This document shows positions 9,449 through 17,750 of a DNA stretch of 64,000 nucleotides, piece after piece; positions within the stretch are counted from its first letter, which is position 1, and every line of letters starts with the position of its first letter. The notes under the pieces were generated by a model. It saw nothing but the letters and a program-made list of their open reading frames with translations. It searched no databases and was not told where the DNA came from. The translations under genes were made by a program, and so were the position numbers. Origin of the DNA: Defluviitaleaceae bacterium (GTDB lineage Bacteria; Bacillota; Clostridia; Lachnospirales; WQUN01); assembly GCA_009785605.1 (NCBI GenBank), contig WQVY01000005.1, forward strand, positions 1 to 64,000. The letters are read 5' to 3'.

Positions 9449-11023
9449 TTGAATAATCTCGTCAAACAACCCCATAAAACGTTTATCACTCTCGTGAGTG
9501 ATAACTATACATGTTAGGTCTTTGTCTTGAAACATTTCTTGCAATATGTTACAGGCCGTATCCAAGTCAACACCCGATGTGATTTCGTCCAGCACTAGTA
9601 TTTTAGGCTTGTGAAGTAACGCCCGCGCAAGCACGATTCGTTGTTTCTGGCCACCAGAAAGGCCAGAGGTGTTGGAGATATGCCTAGATAGCGCTTCGTC
9701 ATCGGGCAAAAACTCGTTGACGCGAGTGAGGGCAAGTATGCGATTTACTTCATCTTGGTTGGGTAAATTGTCAAAGAAGGCGATATTGTTTATTGCTGTG
9801 TCCCCAAACAGATATGGGTCCTGCCTTACATAACGCAAAAGTTTATGATAATCATGGATGTCTAAAGTACGGATGTCTTTATCGTCTAACGTAATAGCAC
9901 CTTCAAACTCTGCAAATTCCATGGCCAGTGCCCTGGCGATGCTGGTCTTCCCATAACCGCTGGGTGCGTATACAGCGTATTTTACACCTCGCTTGAAAGA
10001 CAAGTTTAAGTCTTGTATTACATACTCCTCGCCTGTATAGCTCAGGCCCAAATCTTGTACCTTTAGTTCACCAGTAAAGTCAGCAACTGGATGGCGGGCT
10101 GGCTCTGGAGGGTTGGTTTCGCGGGCTTTTTCCAAGATTGCTTTAGCGGAACGCAACCCGTTTAAGGTTTCTACAATCTGCTGGATTGGGTTAAAAACAT
10201 GATTCATCAATTGTACAATGGCAATCATAAAGCCGAAGGTCATTGCCCCGGTGATGACAAAATAGCAGCTTAGCCCCATGATAACCAATTGCACCACGCC
10301 GCCCATGACACCGGGTACTTGCCCCGCCAGCACTTCAAAGAAGTTGCGCTTCATGCGGGCATTTTCTATGTGCTGGTTTTTTATTGCATGGCGCTCCAGG
10401 AAGATGTCTTGTTTGTCATAGGCCACGATTTCGCGCTTACCGTCGATACTCTCTTTTACAGTGTCTACATATGTTTCTGCCGCTTGTGAATAATCCTTAG
10501 TACGCCTGGCTAACCCTTCGGAAAAGATACCGCTTGCCATCATTGGAAGCATAGATACAACAATCGCGACAAGGGTAACAATCCAGTTAATCCAAAGTAA
10601 CGAGCCTAGCGCGAAAACAAAAGTAGCTATATACAACGGTAGCCGAGCCCTGGCGCTAAGATATGACTGCTCTAATATATCAACATCAGCAGTGAAGAAG
10701 CTTAAGTCTTTGCCACTATCTCCGCTATGGGCATTGGCGCGGCGGAAGAACAAGAAGTTCATGCGGTGATGCTTTATGGTTAACAGCATATCCCGCACAT
10801 ACCCAGTGCGCATCCGCGCAGCAATTAGGACGGTAATCATATCCGCTGCTAGTACCCCTGCTGCCAATGACAGTACAAATATTAGCGCGCGCAAGTCTTG
10901 CTGCCCAGCGGCATCTACAGCGCGCTGTAATAAAAAAGCCATTGTCACTGTTATTGCAGCATTGGCTACATAAAAGCACCCTGACAAGAATAGCTTAATG
11001 CGTGTTTTTCCTGTAATTTTCAT
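9443..11023 (-). CDS. ABC transporter, fused permease and ATPase
   Basis: TM domain followed by Walker A APSGYGKTS, signature SGLSGGQKQR, Walker B ILVLDE. Confidence 0.93.
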   Translation of the reverse strand: MKITGKTRIKLFLSGCFYVANAAITVTMAFLLQRAVDAAGQQDLRALIFVLSLAAGVLAADMITVLIAARMRTGYVRDMLLTIKHHRMNFLFFRRANAHSGDSGKDLSFFTADVDILEQSYLSARARLPLYIATFVFALGSLLWINWIVTLVAIVVSMLPMMASGIFSEGLARRTKDYSQAAETYVDTVKESIDGKREIVAYDKQDIFLERHAIKNQHIENARMKRNFFEVLAGQVPGVMGGVVQLVIMGLSCYFVITGAMTFGFMIAIVQLMNHVFNPIQQIVETLNGLRSAKAILEKARETNPPEPARHPVADFTGELKVQDLGLSYTGEEYVIQDLNLSFKRGVKYAVYAPSGYGKTSIARALAMEFAEFEGAITLDDKDIRTLDIHDYHKLLRYVRQDPYLFGDTAINNIAFFDNLPNQDEVNRILALTRVNEFLPDDEALSRHISNTSGLSGGQKQRIVLARALLHKPKILVLDEITSGVDLDTACNILQEMFQDKDLTCIVITHESDKRFMGLFDEIIQL

Positions 11024-11072
11024 ATATCCACCCCTTTAGTTGTGTGTGATACTAACAGCGCAGGGAGGAAGA

Positions 11073-11088
11073 CGTCAATACGTATTGA
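11073..11088. promoter_or_regulatory. Perfect palindrome TCAATACGTATTGA (11075-11088) overlapping a candidate -35 (TTGACG, minus strand) of the ABC gene
   Basis: Read directly; minus strand TTGACG-18-TAGTAT, upstream of RBS aaaggggtgg. Confidence 0.4.
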
Positions 11089-11182
11089 ATAGTGTGGCAT
11101 TTTTGACAAAATCATCGCATGTTTATTGTCGAAAACATACCCTAACTTCCACTTTATGTAATAACTTGTCAATTGATGTTGG

Positions 11183-11223
11183 ACAAAATCCGCATTCTAT
11201 TTTGTGCATATTGCACAATATGC
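11183..11223. promoter_or_regulatory. Cluster of overlapping inverted repeats, candidate operator between divergent ABC exporter and HTH-TPR regulator
   Basis: acaaaat-N9-attttgt (11183-11205); ttgtgca-tat-tgcacaa (11202-11218); gcatattg-ca-caatatgc (11206-11223). Confidence 0.45.
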
Positions 11224-11391
11224 GGCACCAGAGCCAAATCTATGAGCGTCCTGTCTTTGTGAAAATATTTTATATTGTTGCTTATAATGGTTGCGGTTCC
11301 AAAAGAAGGATGATACAATGCGTCATAAGAAGTCAAAATGTTTCACTATTCGGGCTGCATAAGCAGCTTACGTTTAAGGGGGGCGGTTGAT

Positions 11392-12678
11392 GTGATATAT
11401 CACAAGGTGCTAGTCAACATAAGGCAACAACATGGCTACTCTCAAGAGGATTTTGCTAACCTACTCCAGTGTGATGTAGCACATATTATTGCACTTGAAA
11501 GCGGGAAGGAAAAGGCAGACACACCTTTTGTAGCCACTATAAGGGTAAAGCTAGACCTAAAAAACGCCCCCATTACAGAGCTGGCGCGAGCTACGCTTAT
11601 GGAAGATATATATAAATGGAAAGTTGCAATAGACTACGGCGACATTTCCAAGGCAAGTGAGCTTATGCCAGCGCTAAAATCAGGCGCAAAGCTGTCTTAC
11701 AGCGTAAGCACACAAGTGCTATATGATATATTTGAAACAGACTACTATCGCCTAATAGGCGACATGAAATCATACAACGAGATGATGAAACGCCTAAGCC
11801 AACAAGTAGAGAAGTTTAATGCAAGGCAGCTACACCACTACAACTGCCTGGTTGGAGCTAAAGCGTTTGTAGAAAAACGCTACCAGGAGGCAATAAAGGC
11901 CTATGTAGCAGCCGGAAGGCTGGATAAGAGCGGCGACTGGAGTGGTGTGCGTTTTTATGCTGGGCTTGGCGCAAGCTTGTCAGACAGGGGCTATGCCACC
12001 AGAGCGGTATGGTATCTAGAGAAGGCTAGGCACTTGGCAAGATGGGCTGCCATTTATGAAAATAGGCCCAATAGTAGGTTTGATGAGTATATAGACGGTT
12101 ATCTTGCCAGTGACCTAAGCAAGATTGGCAGATGCGATGAGGCGATAACCATACTTGAGAGACGCCTTGTTATAGAGATGAAGAAAAAATCCAAAGAAGG
12201 AATTGGCTATACATACTTCAGCTTTGGTAGAGTATATCAAATGGCTGAAAACTTTGATAAAGCTATAAAAAATTATGATATGGCTTTAGAGTATTTGAAT
12301 GAAAATAACGAAGCTTATATATCGGCTTTATATCATAAAGCGTCCACATATACTATTAATAATAGAAACAGTGAGGCTGTACCGTGTATAGAGAAAGGCT
12401 TAGAAGTTGCTAAGGATGAGTATTGGAGAATAAGATTTGATGCGTTGATGCATTCTGCAACATTGGACGTTGACCCAAGCTCTGCTGAATATCTAAAAAA
12501 TACAGCAATACCTAAGCTTCTAAGTTATGGGCAAGGTGAAGCAGTTGTTTATTACAATAAGCAGCTAAGTGAATACTATTACGAATACGGAACACTTGAA
12601 GCTGCACTAAAATATAGCAATAGCGCTTTGGAGGCGCAAAAACAGCTCCATAAAGAACTTATAGAAAGGGATATGTAA
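11392..12678 (+). CDS. HTH + TPR regulator, RRNPP-like (peptide-responsive transcription factor architecture); GTG start
   Basis: N-term VLVNIRQQHGYSQEDFANLLQCDVAHIIALESGKE (XRE-type HTH) then TPR-like helices; RBS aaggggggcgg before GTG at 11392. Confidence 0.8.
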   Translation: MIYHKVLVNIRQQHGYSQEDFANLLQCDVAHIIALESGKEKADTPFVATIRVKLDLKNAPITELARATLMEDIYKWKVAIDYGDISKASELMPALKSGAKLSYSVSTQVLYDIFETDYYRLIGDMKSYNEMMKRLSQQVEKFNARQLHHYNCLVGAKAFVEKRYQEAIKAYVAAGRLDKSGDWSGVRFYAGLGASLSDRGYATRAVWYLEKARHLARWAAIYENRPNSRFDEYIDGYLASDLSKIGRCDEAITILERRLVIEMKKKSKEGIGYTYFSFGRVYQMAENFDKAIKNYDMALEYLNENNEAYISALYHKASTYTINNRNSEAVPCIEKGLEVAKDEYWRIRFDALMHSATLDVDPSSAEYLKNTAIPKLLSYGQGEAVVYYNKQLSEYYYEYGTLEAALKYSNSALEAQKQLHKELIERDM

Positions 12679-12680
12679 AT

Positions 12681-12902
12681 ATGAAGAAGCAAGTAGTAGC
12701 CTTTTTGTTGGTGGTTATGATGCTTTTTGCTATGCCCATGACTGCATTGGGCGATCCCGGTGGAACTGGTGGATGCCCGCCGCCATACCAGCCCCCGGGG
12801 CAACTAAGTATTTGTATCCTACCTCTACCCATGATGGCCACAACAGGTGACCCCGGTGGAACTGGCGGATTCCCGCCGCCACTTATTCCACCCCCTAACT
12901 AA
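12681..12902 (+). CDS. Secreted Gly/Pro-rich peptide precursor P1 (73 aa)
   Basis: MKKQVVAFLLVVMMLFAMPMTALG|DPGGTGGCPPPYQPPGQLSICILPLPMMATTGDPGGTGGFPPPLIPPPN; starts 2 nt after regulator stop, RBS aaaggg. Confidence 0.85.
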   Translation: MKKQVVAFLLVVMMLFAMPMTALGDPGGTGGCPPPYQPPGQLSICILPLPMMATTGDPGGTGGFPPPLIPPPN

Positions 12903-13035
12903 GCGTTAGCTTTTATTTCAAAATTGCATACTATTATGAATACGGAACACTTGAAGCTTCACTAAAATATATCAATAGCGCTTTGGAGGCGCAAAAACAG
13001 CTCCACAATGAACTTGTAGAAAGGGATATGTAATT

Positions 13036-13266
13036 ATGAAGAAGCGAATAGTAGCCTTTTTATTAGTGGTTATGATGCTTTTGACTATGCCCATGACTGC
13101 CTTTGGCGATGGCCCCGGCGATGGCTCTGGTGGAGGTCCGCCGCCATACCAACCTCCGGTACAACTTAGTATTTGTATCCTACCTCTACCCATGATGGCC
13201 ACAACAGGTGGCCCCGGCGATGGCTCTGGTGGATGCCCGCCGCCACTTATTCCACCTCCTCACTAA
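13036..13266 (+). CDS. Secreted Gly/Pro-rich peptide precursor P2 (76 aa), paralog of P1
   Basis: MKKRIVAFLLVVMMLLTMPMTAFG|DGPGDGSGGGPPPYQPPVQLSICILPLPMMATTGGPGDGSGGCPPPLIPPPH. Confidence 0.85.
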   Translation: MKKRIVAFLLVVMMLLTMPMTAFGDGPGDGSGGGPPPYQPPVQLSICILPLPMMATTGGPGDGSGGCPPPLIPPPH

Positions 13267-13399
13267 GTGTTAGTATTTATTTCAAAATTGTATACTATTA
13301 TGAATATGGAACGCTTGAAGCTGCACTAAAATATAGCAATTGCGCCTTGGAGGCGCAAAAACAGCTCCACAAAGAACTTGTAGAAAGGGATATGTAATT

Positions 13400-13624
13400 A
13401 TGAAGAAGCGAGTAGTAGCCTTTTTATTAGTGATTATGATACTTTTGGCTATGCCCATGACTGCATTTGGCTATGATCCAGGTGGGACTGGCGGAGGCCC
13501 ACCACCACACCAACCCCCAGGGCAACTTAGCATTTGCATCCTACCACTACCCATGATGGCCACAACAGGTGACCCCGGCGGAACTGGCGGATTCCCGCCG
13601 CCACTTATTCCACCTCCTCACTAA
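13400..13624 (+). CDS. Secreted Gly/Pro-rich peptide precursor P3 (74 aa), paralog of P1
   Basis: MKKRVVAFLLVIMILLAMPMTAFG|YDPGGTGGGPPPHQPPGQLSICILPLPMMATTGDPGGTGGFPPPLIPPPH. Confidence 0.85.
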   Translation: MKKRVVAFLLVIMILLAMPMTAFGYDPGGTGGGPPPHQPPGQLSICILPLPMMATTGDPGGTGGFPPPLIPPPH

Positions 13625-13760
13625 AAAGTTGTGTTCATAGATGGCAATACCCGAGCTGGCGTGAGAACTACTGTACTGACAGTTTTGATGATTGGGCCAA
13701 AAGCGATCTGTTACCAGGTTGCCGATACTATCAACATTGGTTGTCGCTCAAACAATCCCA

Positions 13761-13828
13761 AACTGGCAGATGCCCACCGCCACTGTTTCCGCTTCATAAC
13801 CAAGCGTTAGCATCTGTTTTTACAATTA
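13761..13828 (+). repeat. Degenerate 3' end of a fourth repeat unit
   Basis: aactggcagatgcccaccgccactgtttccgcttcataaccaagcgttagcatctgtttttacaatt aligns with aactggcggattcccgccgccacttattccaccccctaactaagcgttagcttttatttcaaaatt. Confidence 0.7.
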
Positions 13829-13983
13829 GACCTGCACCAACTTGTACAGCTCAGAGTTTATACGTTCTGGGCTTTTTACATATAAGTCCTTTGCACATAC
13901 GCTGCACTTGAATGCACCAAAAGCAAAGAAACCCTACAACTCACCCACGAGATAGATTATTCTGTAGCGGCACAGCACATGAG

Positions 13984-14433
13984 TTATTCAAATGGATTAA
14001 AAAAATACACTCTCGCATCATCCTTTGTACAACTAGGGTGATTTGTACCGCCTAACTTTTCATATAGTCCACACGCTGCTATATTTGATTTTTCTGTTAT
14101 TAAGAAGATTTTATATATATTGAGTAGTTTGCACGCTTCTTTTATGCCGCTCAATATTCCTGTGCCTATTCCCTCTCGACGGTACTTTGGACTAACGCCA
14201 AACCCATGAATATAAAGCCTATTGCCACTACAAGTAAAATTCTCTTGTTCGTATCCAAAAGAATGACCTATGATTTGGTTTTCTTGTATACAAGCAAAAA
14301 ACCAGTTCTTAGAATTGCTAAGAAATTGCCTTGCATTATCTTCGCTGACAGAAAAATCAGGGTTTTCATCCCTTAATTGCATGAGTAATGGTAGGTCTGA
14401 AATTGTTAGTTTTCTGTAAATTCTTTTTTTCAT
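13984..14433 (-). CDS. GNAT family N-acetyltransferase
   Basis: YIHGFGVSPKYRREGIGTGILSGIKEACKLLNIYKIFLITEKSNIAACGLYEKLGG. Confidence 0.88.
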   Translation of the reverse strand: MKKRIYRKLTISDLPLLMQLRDENPDFSVSEDNARQFLSNSKNWFFACIQENQIIGHSFGYEQENFTCSGNRLYIHGFGVSPKYRREGIGTGILSGIKEACKLLNIYKIFLITEKSNIAACGLYEKLGGTNHPSCTKDDARVYFFNPFE

Positions 14434-14451
14434 ACTCGGGCTTGCCTCCTG

Positions 14452-14708
14452 TCACTTATATTTTGATTTGTCCAAAAGATGCAAATTATGCGACCATGAA
14501 AATTGTGCAGACAGTGTTTGCACAAATTCCTCGTCCGCTACAAACTCCGCAAACTTACGCATATATTTCAAATTCCGTACCGAATATCCCTTTGCATTTG
14601 GAAACTCTAACTTTATATCACGGGCAAGGTTGCCTTATACTGGGTGTTATGAATTTGTGTTTTTACGCTCTCCAAAATTTCAATATACGAGTCATTGTTG
14701 ATAAGCAT
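14452..14708 (-). pseudogene. Internally deleted DUF1016/YhcG-like (PDDEXK nuclease family) remnant
   Basis: Minus strand MLINNDSYIEILESVKTQIHNTQYK, then after a frame break GNLARDIKLEFPNAKGYSVRNLKYMRKFAEFVADEEFVQTLSAQFSWSHNLHLLDKSKYK*. Confidence 0.7.
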
Positions 14709-14804
14709 TCCATATCGCCCCTAACCAAATTAACACCATATAAAATCATACCATATATCGAATTTCTACACAATATTTCCTGTTCCTGTGAGCAAGTACG
14801 CATA

Positions 14805-14836
14805 AAACCTGCCGACTACTAATAGTCGGCAGGTTT
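14805..14836. terminator. Hairpin upstream of the HEPN gene (aaacctgccgactactaatagtcggcaggttt)
   Basis: Near-perfect inverted repeat read directly. Confidence 0.7.
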
Positions 14837-14990
14837 GTATTTAGGTGTTTGCGCATTGCATTTTCGTCAAGGGATTTTGGAATGTACAGTGCCTGAAAGT
14901 CGTTACGCTGTGTTATAATCCTGGTAATAACAAACGTAGCAAAGATTAATGCCTTTATCAGATATTCATTTTAGAAAGGTAGGAACCACC

Positions 14991-15401
14991 ATGACTCCGG
15001 TAGAAAAATTCGACCACTGGAAATCATATGCCGAGCGTGATTTGGATGCCGCAAAAGCAATGTTTGAAACGGGAAGATGGTTTTATGTTCTATTTATGTG
15101 CCAGCAGGCTGTAGAAAAATTAATCAAAGGCATATACAACCTGTATGTAGATAACGATGTTCCAAGAACACATAATATTGAAATGCTCGCAAACCGAATC
15201 GAGGACAGTTCAGATATTTCTTTTAGTGAGGATATGTACGAATTATTCCGGTCATTATCAAAATATTATTTAGCAGACAGATATCCTGATTTTTTAAGTG
15301 TTGCAGGTGCATTAGTGGATAGAAATGAAGCGGACAATACTCACAATAAAACCAAGGAGGCGTTTGCATGGCTACTGACTTTGAAACCGTCAGGGGATTA
15401 A
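14991..15401 (+). CDS. HEPN domain protein (toxin candidate of HEPN/MNT module)
   Basis: FDHWKSYAERDLDAAKAMFETGRWFYVLFMCQQAVEKLIKGIY...YLADRYPDFLS; RBS gaaaggtagg upstream of ATG 14991. Confidence 0.88.
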   Translation: MTPVEKFDHWKSYAERDLDAAKAMFETGRWFYVLFMCQQAVEKLIKGIYNLYVDNDVPRTHNIEMLANRIEDSSDISFSEDMYELFRSLSKYYLADRYPDFLSVAGALVDRNEADNTHNKTKEAFAWLLTLKPSGD

Positions 15402-15685
15402 CCGAAGAGTACGCTGAAACGGTGAGACGGGTATTCCCTGTAGATAAAGTAATTTTATATGGTTCGTATGCAAAGGGTACAGCCACACATTCAAGTGATG
15501 TCGATGTCTGTTTTTTCATTAGTGACTTTAATGGCAAAAGGCGAGTTGATATTATTGGGGAGTTGCTTGGCCTTTGTGGAAGATATAAAGGAGCATATTT
15601 TGAACCAAACGCCTTTCCCACATCTGAAATAGAACGCGGGAACCCCTTTGTCAAGGAGATATTAATGACCGGTATAGAGATATGA
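15368..15685 (+). CDS. MNT-type minimal nucleotidyltransferase (antitoxin candidate)
   Basis: VILYGSYAKGTATHSSDVDV matches GSxAxGxxxxxSDxD; overlaps the HEPN gene by 34 nt. Confidence 0.9.
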   Translation: MATDFETVRGLTEEYAETVRRVFPVDKVILYGSYAKGTATHSSDVDVCFFISDFNGKRRVDIIGELLGLCGRYKGAYFEPNAFPTSEIERGNPFVKEILMTGIEI

Positions 15686-15704
15686 CAGATGATATAACAC
15701 CTAC

Positions 15705-15740
15705 AAAAAACTGCCGACTTATAATAGCCGGCAGTTTTTC
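15705..15740. terminator. Hairpin terminator after the MNT gene (aaaaaactgccgacttataatagccggcagtttttc)
   Basis: Inverted repeat plus T-run; near copy of the hairpin at 14805. Confidence 0.8.
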
Positions 15741-15785
15741 ATTTCATACTTTATAGTAGTTGACGTTTAAATCGGCAATACATCA

Positions 15786-16022
15786 CTAAATAATCTCAAC
15801 AATGACCTTTACATTCGCATGTACAGCCGCGGCCTTTACAACGGTACGGATTGCGCGTGCAATGCGCCCTTGTTTGCCTATGACCTTGCCCATATCATCT
15901 GGGGCTACCGTGAGTTTGAGTACGGTTGCGCCGTCTAATAAACTCTCGGTCACTACTACTTCATCGGGCTTGTCTACTAAGTTCCTGGCTAATATGACCA
16001 GCAAATCTTTCACTTGTTTCAT
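15786..16022 (-). CDS. khpA: KH domain RNA-binding protein (KhpA/YlqC)
   Basis: LTVAPDDMGKVIGKQGRIARAIRTVVKAAA; between rpsP/ffh as expected. Confidence 0.95.
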   Translation of the reverse strand: MKQVKDLLVILARNLVDKPDEVVVTESLLDGATVLKLTVAPDDMGKVIGKQGRIARAIRTVVKAAAVHANVKVIVEII

Positions 16023-16082
16023 GCCTCCTTCGCCGGTGCGGGAAAAAGGTTAGCACAACAACCTGCTTTGCAGAAATTGTGC

Positions 16083-16319
16083 TTACTCACCAGCCTTTTT
16101 AAGCAACGCCCTTACGGTATCTGTGGGTTGTGCACCCTGCGAGATCCATTTATTGGCTTCTTCTAAGTCTACTCTTAACAGGGTAGGCTTTTTTGTTGGG
16201 TCGTAAATGCCTATCTCTGCCAAAACTTTGCCGTCACGTGGGGTACGGGCATCTGCCACAACAATACGGTAGAAGGGGGCTTTCTTTGCGCCCATCCTTT
16301 TCAAACGTATTTTGACCAT
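16083..16319 (-). CDS. rpsP: 30S ribosomal protein S16
   Basis: [41 protein letters not shown]. Confidence 0.98.
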   Translation of the reverse strand: MVKIRLKRMGAKKAPFYRIVVADARTPRDGKVLAEIGIYDPTKKPTLLRVDLEEANKWISQGAQPTDTVRALLKKAGE

Positions 16320-16351
16320 ATGTCACCTCTTTCTTATATATTTTATAAATC

Positions 16352-17710
16352 TCAATTAAAAAATGGGAGATTGGGCAAAAAGCCCTTTCTGCCTTTTTTA
16401 CCTTTTTTGCCGGACATGCTGCCGGTTAGGCCTTTCATCATCTTGCGCATTTCTTCAAATTGTTTTAGCAAGCGGTTTACATCTTGGATAGTACGGCCGC
16501 TGCCTGTGGCTATCCGCCGTTTTCTTGAGCCATTTAGGATAGACGGGTCGCGGCGCTCGTGCTTGGTCATGGACTGGATTATGGCTTCTACATGGTTTAG
16601 GGCGTTTTCGTCTATGTTTGCACCTGCCAGTTGTGACTGGTCTATGCCTGGCATCATGCCCAATAAGTCTTTTAGTGGGCCCATTTTTTTCATTTGTTGC
16701 ATCTGCACTAGGAAGTCATCCAGGGTTAGGGTGTTTTGCCTTATTTTTTGCTCTAGTTCCATTGCTTGTTTTTCGTCAAAGGCTTGTTGGGCCTTATCTA
16801 TCAGGCTTAGTACATCGCCCATACCCAAGATACGCGAGGCCATACGGTCCGGGTAAAAGGGCTCCATATCTTCTAATTTCTCGCCCATGCCTACGTATTT
16901 TATGGGCTTGCCTGTTACGGCCTTTACAGAAAGCACAGCACCACCGCGGGTGTCACTGTCCAGTTTTGTGACAATTATGCCGTCTAGGCCTAGTTTCTCG
17001 TTAAATGTCTGAGCTACGTTTACGGCATCTTGGCCTGTCATTGCGTCTACTACCAGTAGTATCTCCTGGGGCATTACGGTACTTTTGACTTGGGCCAGCT
17101 CGCCCATTAGCTCATCGTCTATATGCAAGCGGCCAGCGGTGTCTATTAGCACTACATCATGGCCGTTTTGGTTAGCGTATTCTACGCCTTTTTGGGCGAT
17201 TATTGCGGGGTTTTCTTTATCACCCATTTCAAAAACGGGGATATTATATGTCTTGCCTACTACTTGTAGCTGTTTTATTGCTGCCGGCCTGTAGATATCA
17301 CAGGCAACCAGTAAAGGTTTGCGCCCTTGCTTTCTTAGTATCCCAGAAAGTTTGCCGCTGCTGGTGGTTTTACCTGCACCTTGTAGGCCCACCATCATAT
17401 ACACGGTTGGCGGCTTGGCAGAGAAGGTCAACTGGCTTTGGGTCGAGCCCATAAGGGCTGTTAGCTGCTCGTCAACCAGTTTTATAACCTGTTGGCCAGG
17501 GTTTAGCGCCTCCATGACGGCATGACCTACGGCTTTTTCTGTTAACGTAGTTATAAACTCTTTTACTACGCGGAAGTTAACATCCGCTTCCAGTAGGGCC
17601 AGCCGTACTTCGCGCATGGCATCCTTTACGTCTTTTTCAGAGAGTCGTCCCTTGCCCTTAAGGGCTTTGAAAACACTTTGTAGTTTTTCACTCAAATTAC
17701 CGAATGCCAC
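16352..17710 (-). CDS. ffh: Signal recognition particle protein Ffh
   Basis: GLQGAGKTTSSGKL, DTAGRLHIDDELM, Met-rich C-terminal M domain. Confidence 0.98.
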   Translation of the reverse strand: MAFGNLSEKLQSVFKALKGKGRLSEKDVKDAMREVRLALLEADVNFRVVKEFITTLTEKAVGHAVMEALNPGQQVIKLVDEQLTALMGSTQSQLTFSAKPPTVYMMVGLQGAGKTTSSGKLSGILRKQGRKPLLVACDIYRPAAIKQLQVVGKTYNIPVFEMGDKENPAIIAQKGVEYANQNGHDVVLIDTAGRLHIDDELMGELAQVKSTVMPQEILLVVDAMTGQDAVNVAQTFNEKLGLDGIIVTKLDSDTRGGAVLSVKAVTGKPIKYVGMGEKLEDMEPFYPDRMASRILGMGDVLSLIDKAQQAFDEKQAMELEQKIRQNTLTLDDFLVQMQQMKKMGPLKDLLGMMPGIDQSQLAGANIDENALNHVEAIIQSMTKHERRDPSILNGSRKRRIATGSGRTIQDVNRLLKQFEEMRKMMKGLTGSMSGKKGKKGRKGFLPNLPFFN

Positions 17711-17750
17711 TTTGCACCTCCTAGCGTGCTATCAAAATCGTGAGCATTGC

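Larger units (their letters stand above)
12574..13624 (+). repeat. Three tandem units (starts 12574, 12929, 13293; periods 355 and 364 bp), each = last ~34 codons of the regulator + peptide gene
   Basis: tactatta(c/t)gaata(c/t)gga...gaaagggatatgtaa(a/t)tatgaagaag at each unit; ATGs at 12681, 13036, 13400. Confidence 0.95.

Noticed and set aside
13173-13397. 74-aa ORF whose C-terminus matches the regulator tail
   Set aside because: Starts out of frame inside P2; the tail match is explained by the tandem duplication, and no RBS was seen for this start
12574-13624. CRISPR-like array
   Set aside because: The 355/364-bp repeats are coding units without the short repeat/spacer structure
12681-13624. 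P1-P3 as lanthipeptide or other RiPP precursors
   Set aside because: A Sec-type signal sequence rather than a RiPP leader, few Cys/Ser/Thr in the conserved core, and no modification enzymes adjacent
14388-14822. 144-aa plus-strand ORF
   Set aside because: Antisense to the DUF1016 remnant and the GNAT start; no RBS and composition does not look coding
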